Positions 16,956 through 24,974 of a DNA stretch of 34,642 nt are shown one piece after another. A program made the position numbers and the translations under genes. Location: the NCBI GenBank assembly GCA_902763655.1, contig CACWSW010000046.1, positions 1-34,642 of the forward strand, read 5' to 3'. The notes below the pieces were generated by a model that searched no databases, was not told the origin of the DNA, and saw only the letters and a program-made list of their open reading frames with translations. The first letter of the stretch is position 1. Each line of letters begins with the position of its first letter. Source of the DNA: an uncultured bacterium (GTDB lineage: Bacteria > Verrucomicrobiota > Kiritimatiellia > RFP12 > UBA1067).

Positions 16956-17602
16956 ATGATAACAGAAACAGTCAAAGATTATGCCGCGATGAGCTCCGTC
17001 GGCGCATCGATCATCTACGACGCCGTGATGCGGAAGCTCGCGAAGGGCGAGCGCTTCAACCTCGGCCTCGCCACCGGCAACACGATGATCACGCTCTACG
17101 ACGAGCTGGCGGACAAGTTCAACCGCGCGCGCGCCGACCTCTCGCTCCTCTCCACCTGGAACCTGGACGAGTACGCGTCGACGATCCCGCGATCGCCGCC
17201 GCGGGCGGACTCGACCTCCAGCTTCTCGGCATCGGCTTCAACGGACACATCGCGTTCAACGAGCCGATGCGCGAGGACGAGATCTCCGTCGAGGCGTTCG
17301 GCGCGCTCCCCACGCGCGTGCTGCCGCTCTCGAAGGAGACGATCGAGCAGAACACCGCGGTCACGGCCGGCGGCGATTCGTCGCTCGTGCCGCGCTACGC
17401 CGCCACGATGGGTATGGCACCCATCCTCGCCGCGAAGAAGTGCCTCCTCCTCGCCTGCTTCAAGGAACAGACCGCGCCGCTCACAGCCATCTTCGCGCGC
17501 GGCGGCGAACCGACGCCGTTCCTGCCCGCCTCCTACCTCTGGCGCCACCACGACTACCATCTCATCTACACCACCGACAAGATTGCGATAGAGAGCGAGT
17601 AA
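16956..17602 (+). pseudogene. nagB: Glucosamine-6-phosphate deaminase, disrupted by internal deletion
   Basis: The 5' part (16956 to about 17178) encodes the NagB N-terminus up to LLSTWNLDEYAS (about residue 73), with the phosphate-binding stretch GLATGNT. From about 17199 a different frame continues the family sequence: GGLDLQLLGIGFNGHIAFNEP, then VTAGG, and the C-terminus to TAA at 17600-17602. Compared with normal NagB (about 260 residues) some 50 residues between DEY and GGLDL are missing and the frame shifts, so no functional deaminase is made. The enzyme turns GlcN-6-P into Fru-6-P and ammonia. There is no ribosome site; the heptamer array abuts the ATG. A real deletion or an assembly error are both possible. 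Confidence 0.85.
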
Positions 17603-17641
17603 TGTGATAGTTGCGGCATCTTTGGGCGTCGATATTTTAAG

Positions 17642-17653
17642 TACCGAACGGTA
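17642..17653. promoter_or_regulatory. Palindromic operator O1 of hipBA
   Basis: TACCGAACGGTA, a perfect dyad apart from the central AA, lying 10 bp upstream of the -35. Its partner O2 has the same half sites, with the centres 51 bp apart, about five helical turns. It is probably bound by HipB. Confidence 0.65.
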
Positions 17654-17663
17654 GTATTTGGCA

Positions 17664-17693
17664 TTGACTTGGTGTTGGGGGACGTGATATAAT
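17664..17693 (+). promoter_or_regulatory. hipBA promoter
   Basis: TTGACT (17664-17669), an 18-bp spacer, TATAAT (17688-17693) preceded by TGA (extended -10). It is the best sigma-70 match in the window and lies between the two operators; O2 begins at the last base of the -10. Confidence 0.75.
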
Positions 17694-17704
17694 ACCGTTC
17701 GGTA
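17693..17704. promoter_or_regulatory. Palindromic operator O2 of hipBA
   Basis: TACCGTTCGGTA, overlapping the 3' end of the -10 and the transcription start. A repressor here would block initiation directly. Confidence 0.65.
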
Positions 17705-17713
17705 ATTGAAATC

Positions 17714-17962
17714 ATGAACAAACTCAGAGACATATCGGCAATCGGTGCCAAGATTCGCTCAATCCGCAAGGCACAAGGCGTTTCGCAGGAAACGCTTGCG
17801 GGACTTGCCGGGACAGGGCAGCGCTACATCTCAGAACTTGAACGCGGCAAAGAGACGGCTCGCATACGCGAGATGCTCAAAGTCCTCGATGCCCTTGGCG
17901 CGGGTCTTTACATAGCCGACCAGAAGGAGGCGGTTGAATGGAATCCCTCGACGTCTACCTGA
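17714..17962 (+). CDS. hipB: HipB-like antitoxin, XRE-family repressor
   Basis: 82 residues. A single helix-turn-helix at about 8-65 (IGAKIRSIRKAQGVSQETLA, then RYISELERGKETARI) and a short tail. In HipBA systems HipB dimers bind operators in their own promoter and, together with HipA, repress it while holding the kinase inactive. The two palindromes around this promoter agree with that. The gene overlaps hipA by 25 nt, which forces co-translation. Confidence 0.9.
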   Translation: MNKLRDISAIGAKIRSIRKAQGVSQETLAGLAGTGQRYISELERGKETARIREMLKVLDALGAGLYIADQKEAVEWNPSTST

Positions 17963-19176
17963 ACGACCGGAAAGTCGGTCGTCTTGACGACGAGAACGGG
18001 TCGTTGTCCTTCGCGTACGATGCCGGCTATCTGTCGTCCGGTGCTCGCGAACCGCTTTCCCATGCGCTCGCATTGCGCCCCGAACCTTACTCGCACAAGG
18101 ATGTGGAGCCTGTCCTCTCCAATCTTCTTCCAGACGACATCATCCGAACGCGTCTCGGGGACATCCTGCAGATTCCGCGCGAGAACACCTTCGCGTTCCT
18201 CAAGGCGATAGGCGGCGACTGCGCCGGGGCCGTATCCTTCTTTCCGTCCGGGCAACTGCCCGCCGCGGATGTCGACGGCGCATTCCGCGAGCTGTCTGAC
18301 GAAGAGGCCGGAAACATCCTTGACAATCTGGAGAAGCGTCCCCTCGACATCGGGGAGGAAGGTTTTCGCATTTCCGGTGCGGGAGCGCAGGACAAGCTGA
18401 TTGCGTGCGTCAAGGACGGGCGTGTCGTGCTGCCGTTGAACGGAACGCCTTCGACGCACATCATCAAGACCGAGATGCGCAGCTATCCCGGAAGCGTGGA
18501 GAACGAGTGGTATGCGATGAAGCTGGCCTCAGCCTGCGGACTGTCCGCCGCGGAGTCGGACATCGCGGTCATCGGCGGCAAGCGACGCTTCGTCTCCACG
18601 CGCTACGACCGGGCGCTGGCGGACGGGCGCGTGACGCGTCTGCATCAGGAGGACTTCTGCCAGATGCTCGGCATCGACCCCAAGCGCAAGTACGAGGCGC
18701 TCGGCGGCCCTGGCATTGTCGCGTCGTTTCGGCTTCTGGGCGAGCTTTCGGTTTCTGCTGCCGACAGGCTTGAGTTCATCGACCGCCTGATCTTCAACTT
18801 CCTCGTCGGGAACGGCGATGCCCACGGGAAGAACTTCTCAGTTCTCTATCTGGAGGGCGTGGCGACGCTTGCCCCGATGTACGACGTGATGAGCACCGCC
18901 GTCTATCCCGACGTCGGGAGGCGCATGGCGATGAAGATCGACGGCGAATATGCGTTCAAGTGGATTACCATCGGAAAGTTCACCCGCATGGCGGCGAAAG
19001 TCGGCGTGTCCGAGAAGATGATGCTCCGCGAGATTGCGAAGGTCTCGCGCAGGGTCCGGCGGGAGGCGCCTCTCGTGGCGCGGCGTTGTCAGCGCAAATG
19101 GCCATCCATGGTGTATTCGGAGATTGAAGCCGGCATCGCCAGTCGACTTGGCCAGCTGTCCAAGGAGGTGGCGTAG
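17938..19176 (+). CDS. hipA: HipA-like Ser/Thr kinase toxin
   Basis: 412 residues, full length for HipA. N-terminal subdomain to about 105, then the kinase: FRISGAGAQDK (Ser146 corresponds in position to the autophosphorylated Ser150 of E. coli), THIIKTE, VENEW, RYDRA, LHQEDFCQ, catalytic loop NGDAHGKNF (Asp294) and the Mg2+-binding APMYDVMS (Asp316). All key residues are present, so the toxin is probably active. HipA phosphorylates glutamyl-tRNA synthetase in E. coli and other aminoacyl-tRNA synthetases in relatives, causing growth arrest. The target here is unknown. The C-terminal 60 residues are unusually basic (RRVRREAPLVARRCQRKW). Confidence 0.93.
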   Translation: MESLDVYLNDRKVGRLDDENGSLSFAYDAGYLSSGAREPLSHALALRPEPYSHKDVEPVLSNLLPDDIIRTRLGDILQIPRENTFAFLKAIGGDCAGAVSFFPSGQLPAADVDGAFRELSDEEAGNILDNLEKRPLDIGEEGFRISGAGAQDKLIACVKDGRVVLPLNGTPSTHIIKTEMRSYPGSVENEWYAMKLASACGLSAAESDIAVIGGKRRFVSTRYDRALADGRVTRLHQEDFCQMLGIDPKRKYEALGGPGIVASFRLLGELSVSAADRLEFIDRLIFNFLVGNGDAHGKNFSVLYLEGVATLAPMYDVMSTAVYPDVGRRMAMKIDGEYAFKWITIGKFTRMAAKVGVSEKMMLREIAKVSRRVRREAPLVARRCQRKWPSMVYSEIEAGIASRLGQLSKEVA

Positions 19177-19276
19177 CGATGTCCGCCGGCTGAAATTCCT
19201 GACCTGTCAGGCGTTCCAGTGGGACTGTTTTTTTAGTATCATATTGGCGTTGCCCAAACAAGGAGACAGAAGAGAG

Positions 19277-19969
19277 ATGAAGAAGATTGAAGTTTTCGCG
19301 TTGGCGGGAATATGCGCCGCACTTAACGCGTGGGCGCTGCCGGCCGACGGCCTGCACCCGAATTCGGACGCGTGGGCCGAACTGTTCGCGCGGGACCTGT
19401 CCAACGCCGAGGACACAAAAGGCGTGTGGTTCCGCGACGCCGACGGCAACCTTACCGCGTCGAAGGACGTGTTGCTCTTCTCGAAGGCGGAGTACGGTCC
19501 GTTCGTGCTCGACCTCGAGTTCAAGTTCGATCCTGGCGCGAACAGCGGCGTGTACATCTACGCGAGCGACCTCAAGGACCTCGTGCCGAACAAGATCGAG
19601 GTGCAGCTGATGGACGATCCCGCGCCATGCTGGAAGAACTGCACGCCCTACCAGCGCACGGCCGCGCTCTACGGCCACTGCAAGCCGAAGACGGAGGCGC
19701 TCAAGCCCACCGGCGAATGGAACCGCATGACCATCTTCGCGTTGGGGCAGAAGATCCGCATCGTGTTGAACGGCGTGGAGGTGATCGACGAGAACCTCTC
19801 GGCGCACGCGAGCAACAAGGTGAACCCCGACGGCTCCAAGGTGCCGCCGCTCCACACGAAGCCGTGGGCGGAGATCGCCACGCGCGGGCGCATCGGCCTG
19901 CAGGGCAAGCATCAGGGCGCGTCCACGTATTTCCGCAACATCCGCGTGAGGGAAGGAGCCTGGGAATGA
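19277..19969 (+). CDS. Secreted DUF1080 protein (3-keto-disaccharide hydrolase-like)
   Basis: 230 residues with signal peptide MKKIEVFALAGICAALNAWALP. The start at 19277 follows AAGGAGACAGAAGAGAG; the frame is open further upstream but lacks a signal peptide there. The body is a concanavalin A-like sandwich typical of DUF1080: YGPFVLDLEFKFDPGANSGV, LMDDP, GEWNRMTIFA, GRIGLQGKH. Members in Bacteroidetes and PVC bacteria hydrolyse 3-keto-glycosides made by Gfo/Idh/MocA oxidoreductases. The next gene is such an oxidoreductase and overlaps it as ATGA, so the two probably act in one step series on sugars in the periplasm. A -10-like TATCAT lies at 19237-19242. Confidence 0.9.
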   Translation: MKKIEVFALAGICAALNAWALPADGLHPNSDAWAELFARDLSNAEDTKGVWFRDADGNLTASKDVLLFSKAEYGPFVLDLEFKFDPGANSGVYIYASDLKDLVPNKIEVQLMDDPAPCWKNCTPYQRTAALYGHCKPKTEALKPTGEWNRMTIFALGQKIRIVLNGVEVIDENLSAHASNKVNPDGSKVPPLHTKPWAEIATRGRIGLQGKHQGASTYFRNIRVREGAWE

Positions 19970-21357
19970 AGACGACACGCAGAACGTTCATCGGCGGCGC
20001 GGCCGTCCTCGGCATCGGCTTTCCGGCGCTCGTGCGCGGGCAGAACCTCAACTCTCGCCTCGCGCACGCCTGCATCGGCACGGGCGGCAAGGGCGACAGC
20101 GACTGGCAGAATTTCATCAAGCACCCGAAGGTGGACATCGTGGCGGGATGCGATGTGGACACCGCGCGCATGGCGGGCCTCAAGAAGGCCGTGCCCGGCC
20201 TCCGCGCCTACCAGGACTGGCGCGAGCTCTTCGAGAAGGAGGGCGACAAGATCGACTCCGTGAACGTCTCGACGCCCGACCACATGCATACGCTCATCGC
20301 CGTCACCGCGATGCGGCGCGGCAAGCACGTCTACTGCCAGAAGCCGCTCTGCCGCGGCCTCAACGAGAGCAAGCTGCTCTTCGAGGTGGCGAAGAAGTCC
20401 GGCGTGGTGACCGAGATCGGCGCGCAGGTGACGGGCGACACGGGCGACCGCGCGGCGGTGCAGTGGATGAAGGAGGGCGTGATCGGCGACATCGAGCGCA
20501 TCTACATGTACCTCAACATCAAGGGCTACTACCGCCTCCCGCGCCGCGAGGTGCCGACGGGCGCCGACCCCGTGCCCGCCACGCTCGACTGGGAGAAGTG
20601 GCTCGGCACCGCGCCGCGCCGCGACTTCAAGAAGGACATCTACCACCCCGGACGCTGGCGGTCGTGGCGCGACTTCGGCTCCAGCTCGATGGGCGACAAC
20701 GGCCTCCATCTGATGAGCGCCGTGTGGCTCGGCATGGAGCTCGGGCCGGACGTGGCGCCGGTCAGCGTGGTCGGCGAGTCCGACCCCGAGTGGATGAAGT
20801 TCGACGCGGCGCGCAAGCGCCAGATCTGGCCCGTGGGCAACCACGTGACGTGGAAGTTCCCCGGCGTGAAGGCGAGCGGCGGCAAGCCGTTCACGATGGA
20901 GTGGTGCGACGGCATCCCCGAGGAGAATCCTCCGGCGGCCGTGCTGCCCACGCCCGACGCCGTGGCGGCCGCGCAGAAGATGCGCATGAAGACCGTTCCC
21001 GCGATCGGCAAGATGATCCGCGGCTCGAAGGGCTGGATGATGCTCTCGCACGGCAGCATGCCTGTGGTGCTGCTCGACGACGGCACGCGCCTGAAGGCGC
21101 CAAAGATCGCGCGCGGGCCCGGACACTACCTCGACTTCCTCAACCACTGCCTCGACGGCTCGCGCGGCGCGCTCGACTTCGTGCTGCGCGGCACGGCGAT
21201 GCAGGACGCGCTCCTCCTCGGCAACGCCGCGCAGGTGGTGCCCGACGTGGAGCTCGTGTGGGACGCGAAGAAGCGCGTGATCGCCAATTCCGCCGAGGCC
21301 ACGCAGACGCTCTACCCGAAGTACCGCGACGGTTGGACGCTCGACGGCCTCGCCTGA
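19966..21357 (+). CDS. Tat-exported Gfo/Idh/MocA-family oxidoreductase
   Basis: 463 residues starting at the ATG that overlaps the previous stop; AAGGAG lies 8 nt upstream. The twin-arginine signal is TTRRTFIGGAAVLGIGFPAL. The Rossmann fold begins LAHACIGTGGKG, followed by IVAGCDVD and NVSTPDHMH. The usual EKP motif is QKP (YCQKPLCRGL). The C-terminal alpha/beta domain includes SSMGDNGLHLMSAVW. The Tat signal implies folding with NAD(P) in the cytoplasm before export. Such exported enzymes accompany DUF1080 proteins in glycoside breakdown through 3-keto intermediates. Exact substrate unknown. Confidence 0.92.
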   Translation: MKTTRRTFIGGAAVLGIGFPALVRGQNLNSRLAHACIGTGGKGDSDWQNFIKHPKVDIVAGCDVDTARMAGLKKAVPGLRAYQDWRELFEKEGDKIDSVNVSTPDHMHTLIAVTAMRRGKHVYCQKPLCRGLNESKLLFEVAKKSGVVTEIGAQVTGDTGDRAAVQWMKEGVIGDIERIYMYLNIKGYYRLPRREVPTGADPVPATLDWEKWLGTAPRRDFKKDIYHPGRWRSWRDFGSSSMGDNGLHLMSAVWLGMELGPDVAPVSVVGESDPEWMKFDAARKRQIWPVGNHVTWKFPGVKASGGKPFTMEWCDGIPEENPPAAVLPTPDAVAAAQKMRMKTVPAIGKMIRGSKGWMMLSHGSMPVVLLDDGTRLKAPKIARGPGHYLDFLNHCLDGSRGALDFVLRGTAMQDALLLGNAAQVVPDVELVWDAKKRVIANSAEATQTLYPKYRDGWTLDGLA

Positions 21358-21390
21358 CGGGAACGAACCCGCCCGCCTTCGGCGAAGATT

Positions 21391-21399
21391 TGGTATAAT
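21391..21399 (+). promoter_or_regulatory. Extended -10 promoter for the Na/Pi cotransporter
   Basis: TGGTATAAT, with a perfect hexamer TATAAT at 21394-21399. It ends 11 nt before the ATG, so the leader is only a few nucleotides and no ribosome site is present. Confidence 0.6.
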
Positions 21400-21410
21400 A
21401 CGCGCCACGC

Positions 21411-23096
21411 ATGAAAGATATTTTTCTCGTTCTTGTCACCGTTTTGGGCGGCCTCGGCGTATTTCTCCTGGGCATGAAGCACCTTTCCGAGGGTCTGCAG
21501 GCCGTCGCGGGGCGCGAGCTGCGCCGGTTCATGGCGCTGGCCACGACCCATCGCGCGGCGGGCGTGGGCACGGGCATCGCCTCGACCATCCTCGTGCAGT
21601 CGTCGTCCATCATCACCGTCATGCTCGTGGGCTTCGTCTCTTCCGGGCTCATGACGCTCCAGCAGGCAATCAACGTGATCATCGGCGCGAACGTGGGCAC
21701 GACGGCGACGGTGTGGATCGTGGCGTTTGCGCCCGACCCGCAGATACTCGGCCTGGTGGGACTCGGCCTAGGCGGGATGATGTACTTTTTCCTGCGCGGG
21801 GAGCGCGTGCACAACCTCGGCCTCGCCGTCCTCGGGCTCGGGCTCGTCTTCCTCGGCATGTACTTCATGTCGAAGGGCGTGCTGCCCATCCGCCAGAACC
21901 CGTCGATCCAGGAGGCATTCACGAAGATGGACGCCAACACGCTCGGCGGGGTGGCGCTCGTCGCCCTCGTCGCGGCGCTCTTCACGGCGGTCATCCAGAG
22001 TTCGGCGGCGTCCATCGCCATCGCGATGACGCTCGCCGCGCAGCAGCTCATAACCTACGAGATGGCGATAGCCGTGCTCTTCGGCGCGAACGTGGGAACC
22101 ACCATGACGGCATGGCTGGCGGCGATCGGCGGCTCGGCGGCGGCCAAGCGCACCGCGCTCGCGCACACGCTCTCGAACGTCCTCGGCTCGCTCATCTTCC
22201 TGCCGTTCGTGTTGCCCGTGCTGGTGCCGATGGGCAAGGCGCTCTTTCCCGGCTGGGACGCCGTCACGGAGACCGCGAGGGGGCCGGTGCTGGCAGGTGT
22301 CATGGCCCCCATCGCCGTCACCGACACCGTCTTCTCCGTCCTGCGCGGCGTGATTACGTTCCCCTTCGTGAAACCCTTCGCGCGGCTCATCGAGCGGCTG
22401 ATACCGCAGAGCGAGAACGAGAAGCCGCACCTCAGCCCGCTCAAGGTCAGCGCCGGGCTCTCGCCGGTCATCGCATGCGACCAGGCGCTCATGGAGGTGA
22501 CGTTCATGCGCGACAGCGATCTCGACCTCCTGAATTGCGTGCGCCAGGTGCTGACGGGCGAGGCCGACCAGAAGATGGAGGACCACATCACCCACCGGGA
22601 GAACATCCTCGACAACGTGCAACGCGAGGTGACGGAGTTCCTCGGACACGTGATGGTGAAGCGCCTCCCTGCCGACGTTGCCGCGCGCGCACGGCGCCTA
22701 TTGCGTCTCACCGACGAGCTGGAGTCCGTCTCCGACGAGGCCTCCACCGTCCTGAAGGTGACGCGCCGCCTGCGCCGCGAGGGGCAGGTGTTCTCGGACG
22801 TGTCGCGCAACGTGCTGCTGGAGGTGCACGACAAGGTGTTCGCCTTCGCGATGGAGGTCTCGGCCTACCTCATGTCGCCGCGCCCCGCATTTGACCTCGA
22901 ACTGGTGCAGACGGAATCGAAGGACATCCACGAGTTCGTGCGCACCTGCCGCCAGGGCCAGCTGAGCCGCGTGGGACCGGAGGATCCGGCCTCGTCAATG
23001 CGCGTGCTGGTGGAGCTGGACATCCTCAACGCGTACGAGCGCACGCGCGCGTATTACCTCAACATCGCAGAGACGCTCGCCGGCGGCAAAAGGTAG
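21411..23096 (+). CDS. Na+/phosphate cotransporter with C-terminal PhoU-like domain
   Basis: 561 residues. The membrane part (about 1-330) has two inverted PNaS repeats, each with a QSSS/QSSA motif (VQSSSIITVM near 62; IQSSAASIAI near 200) and a GANVGTT motif (near 92 and 225), which form the Na+ and phosphate sites. The C-terminal 200 residues are helical and PhoU-like (RENILDNVQREVTEFL; LTDELESVSDEASTV). This fusion is a common bacterial low-affinity phosphate importer. The start follows the promoter by 11 nt; other in-frame Met codons are further inside TM1. Confidence 0.93.
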   Translation: MKDIFLVLVTVLGGLGVFLLGMKHLSEGLQAVAGRELRRFMALATTHRAAGVGTGIASTILVQSSSIITVMLVGFVSSGLMTLQQAINVIIGANVGTTATVWIVAFAPDPQILGLVGLGLGGMMYFFLRGERVHNLGLAVLGLGLVFLGMYFMSKGVLPIRQNPSIQEAFTKMDANTLGGVALVALVAALFTAVIQSSAASIAIAMTLAAQQLITYEMAIAVLFGANVGTTMTAWLAAIGGSAAAKRTALAHTLSNVLGSLIFLPFVLPVLVPMGKALFPGWDAVTETARGPVLAGVMAPIAVTDTVFSVLRGVITFPFVKPFARLIERLIPQSENEKPHLSPLKVSAGLSPVIACDQALMEVTFMRDSDLDLLNCVRQVLTGEADQKMEDHITHRENILDNVQREVTEFLGHVMVKRLPADVAARARRLLRLTDELESVSDEASTVLKVTRRLRREGQVFSDVSRNVLLEVHDKVFAFAMEVSAYLMSPRPAFDLELVQTESKDIHEFVRTCRQGQLSRVGPEDPASSMRVLVELDILNAYERTRAYYLNIAETLAGGKR

Positions 23097-23100
23097 CGAT

Positions 23101-23129
23101 TTGACGAAATGGGGAATGTGTGATTAAAT
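23101..23129 (+). promoter_or_regulatory. Promoter of the grpE-dnaJ operon
   Basis: TTGACG (23101-23106), a 17-bp spacer, TTAAAT (23124-23129) preceded by TGA. Optimal spacing for a housekeeping sigma factor. The -35 begins 4 nt after the stop of the transporter gene. Confidence 0.65.
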
Positions 23130-23158
23130 AGTTGGCCTTCCCGAAAGGACTTTCCAAA

Positions 23159-23788
23159 ATGGAAGAAGAAGAAAAACAGACAAAAACAGAAGATTTAGAG
23201 GATCCTAAATGTCCTGATGACCTTAAGGACGGCGACGGCCTTAAGGAAACTAGCAACACGGAACCTGCCAATGAGACTCCCGTCGAGGAGCCTCCCGCCG
23301 AGGAGTCACCCGCCGAGGAGCCTCCCGCCAAGGAACAACCTGCCGAGTCGCCACCACCGGAACCCGACTGGAAGGATCGTTACGCGCGCGCGATGGCGGA
23401 CTTCGACAACTTCCGTAAGCGCACTGCGCGCGACCGCGAGGATCTCGTGAAGTTCGCGGCCTCTGACGTGCTGAAGGACATCCTGCCGACCGTAGACAAC
23501 CTTGCCCGTGCGCTCGAAGAGGCGAAAGACAAGGCGGACGACCCGTTCGTAACCGGCGTCAAGCTCGTGTACGACGGACTACTGAAGGCGCTCGCCGAGC
23601 ACGGAGCGACCCCGCTCGATTCGGTGGGCGAGCCGTTCGACGCGAACTTCCACGAGGCACTGGCACAGCTGCCTTCGGAAGACGTGGAGGAAGGCCACGT
23701 CATAAGCGAGGTGAAGCGCGGATGGATGCTTAACGGCAAGCTCCTGCGCGCCGCCCAGGTCGTCGTTTCAGCCGGAAAGAAGGCTTGA
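23159..23788 (+). CDS. grpE: GrpE nucleotide-exchange factor
   Basis: 209 residues from the ATG at 23159 (AAAGGA upstream; an in-frame ATG at 23132 overlaps the promoter exit and lacks a site). The first 80 residues are acidic and Pro-rich with imperfect EEPPAEESPAEEPPAKE repeats. Then come the GrpE coiled coil (YARAMADFDNFRKRTARDRED) and the beta wing (GEPFDANFHEAL, EVKRGWMLNGKLLRAAQVVV). GrpE dimers release ADP from DnaK. dnaJ follows after 1 nt; dnaK is not in the window. Confidence 0.96.
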   Translation: MEEEEKQTKTEDLEDPKCPDDLKDGDGLKETSNTEPANETPVEEPPAEESPAEEPPAKEQPAESPPPEPDWKDRYARAMADFDNFRKRTARDREDLVKFAASDVLKDILPTVDNLARALEEAKDKADDPFVTGVKLVYDGLLKALAEHGATPLDSVGEPFDANFHEALAQLPSEDVEEGHVISEVKRGWMLNGKLLRAAQVVVSAGKKA

Positions 23789-23789
23789 C

Positions 23790-24974
23790 ATGGCTGACAA
23801 GCGCGACTATTACGAGGTCTTGGGCGTAGCCAAGACGGCAAGCGCGGACGAGATCAAGAGCGCTTACCGCAAGCTCGCGATGAAGTGGCATCCAGACCGC
23901 AACCCGGACAACCCGGAAGCCAAGGCAAAGTTCCAGGAGGCTTCGGAGGCTTACGAGGTGCTGTCGAATCCCGAAAAGCGCCAGCGCTACGACCAGTTCG
24001 GACATCAGGGCGTGAACTTCGGGCCTGGAGGCTTCGACTTCGGGCGCGACTTCTCGCACTTCCAGGACGTGGACCTTGGAGACATCCTCGGCGCCTTCTT
24101 CGGCGGCGGCGGAAGGTTTGGCGGATTCGGAGACATGTTCGGCGGCGGCGGACGTCGGAGAACAGATCCAAACGCGCCCGAACGCGGCGACGACATGACC
24201 ATGGAGCTGGAGATTGACTTCGAGGAAGCCGTCTTCGGCAGCGAGCGTGAGCTCAGCCTAACCCTTCCAGACCAGTGTCAGGACTGTCACGGCACTGGCG
24301 CGGCGCGGGGAAGTTCCCGCAAGACGTGCCCGACATGCAATGGTCGCGGGCAGGTGATAAGTGGAGGAGGATTCTTCCAGGTTCGCCAGACGTGTCCTGC
24401 CTGTGGCGGTTCCGGAACGGTTGTCGAGAAACCATGCCCGACATGTCGCGGATCAGGACAGGTGCGCACCCCGCGCAAGTTGACGCTGCGCATCCCCAAA
24501 GGCGTAGACACTGGCGCACGTCTCCGCCTCAGCGGCAAGGGTGCAGGAGGCTTGCGGGGCGGCGAGCCAGGCGACCTGTACGTGGTCTTGCACGTCAAGC
24601 CCAGCGAAATCTTCGAGCGAGAGGACAACAACCTGTACGTCAACGTGCCGGTTTCCCCCTTCCTTGCTGCGCTCGGCGGCAGCGTGGACATTCCAACTCC
24701 AGACGGCATCGCCAACGTGAACCTGCCGGCAGGTACGCCGAACGGCAAGCTGCTCCGCTTGCGCGGCAAGGGCGTTGCAGACCTGCGGGGCGGTCCTGCC
24801 GGGGATCTGGTGGCGCGCATCGTCTTCGAGGTGCCGCAGCGTCTCACCGGAAAGCAGCGTAGCGCGATGGAGGATCTGGCGAAGTCCTTCGACGACTCCA
24901 ACTTCCCAGATGCCCAGGCCTTCGCAAAGCACCTGAAGACCTTCTACGGCCGCAAGGAGAAGCTGAACAAATGA
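23790..24974 (+). CDS. dnaJ: DnaJ chaperone (type I Hsp40)
   Basis: 394 residues. J domain at 4-70 with HPD at 34-36, a long Gly/Phe region (about 75-130, with GGGGRFGGFGDMFGGGGRR), four zinc-binding CxxCxGxG repeats (CQDCHGTG, CPTCNGRG, CPACGGSG, CPTCRGSG, about 160-220) and the two C-terminal substrate-binding domains. It stimulates DnaK ATPase and delivers unfolded clients. The stop overlaps the ATG of the tadC-like gene (ATGA). Confidence 0.97.
   Translation: MADKRDYYEVLGVAKTASADEIKSAYRKLAMKWHPDRNPDNPEAKAKFQEASEAYEVLSNPEKRQRYDQFGHQGVNFGPGGFDFGRDFSHFQDVDLGDILGAFFGGGGRFGGFGDMFGGGGRRRTDPNAPERGDDMTMELEIDFEEAVFGSERELSLTLPDQCQDCHGTGAARGSSRKTCPTCNGRGQVISGGGFFQVRQTCPACGGSGTVVEKPCPTCRGSGQVRTPRKLTLRIPKGVDTGARLRLSGKGAGGLRGGEPGDLYVVLHVKPSEIFEREDNNLYVNVPVSPFLAALGGSVDIPTPDGIANVNLPAGTPNGKLLRLRGKGVADLRGGPAGDLVARIVFEVPQRLTGKQRSAMEDLAKSFDDSNFPDAQAFAKHLKTFYGRKEKLNK

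Noticed and set aside
19912..21408. 498-codon minus-strand frame opposite the Gfo/Idh/MocA gene
   Set aside because: His/Arg/Ala-rich shadow without domains; the plus strand encodes a Tat-exported oxidoreductase.
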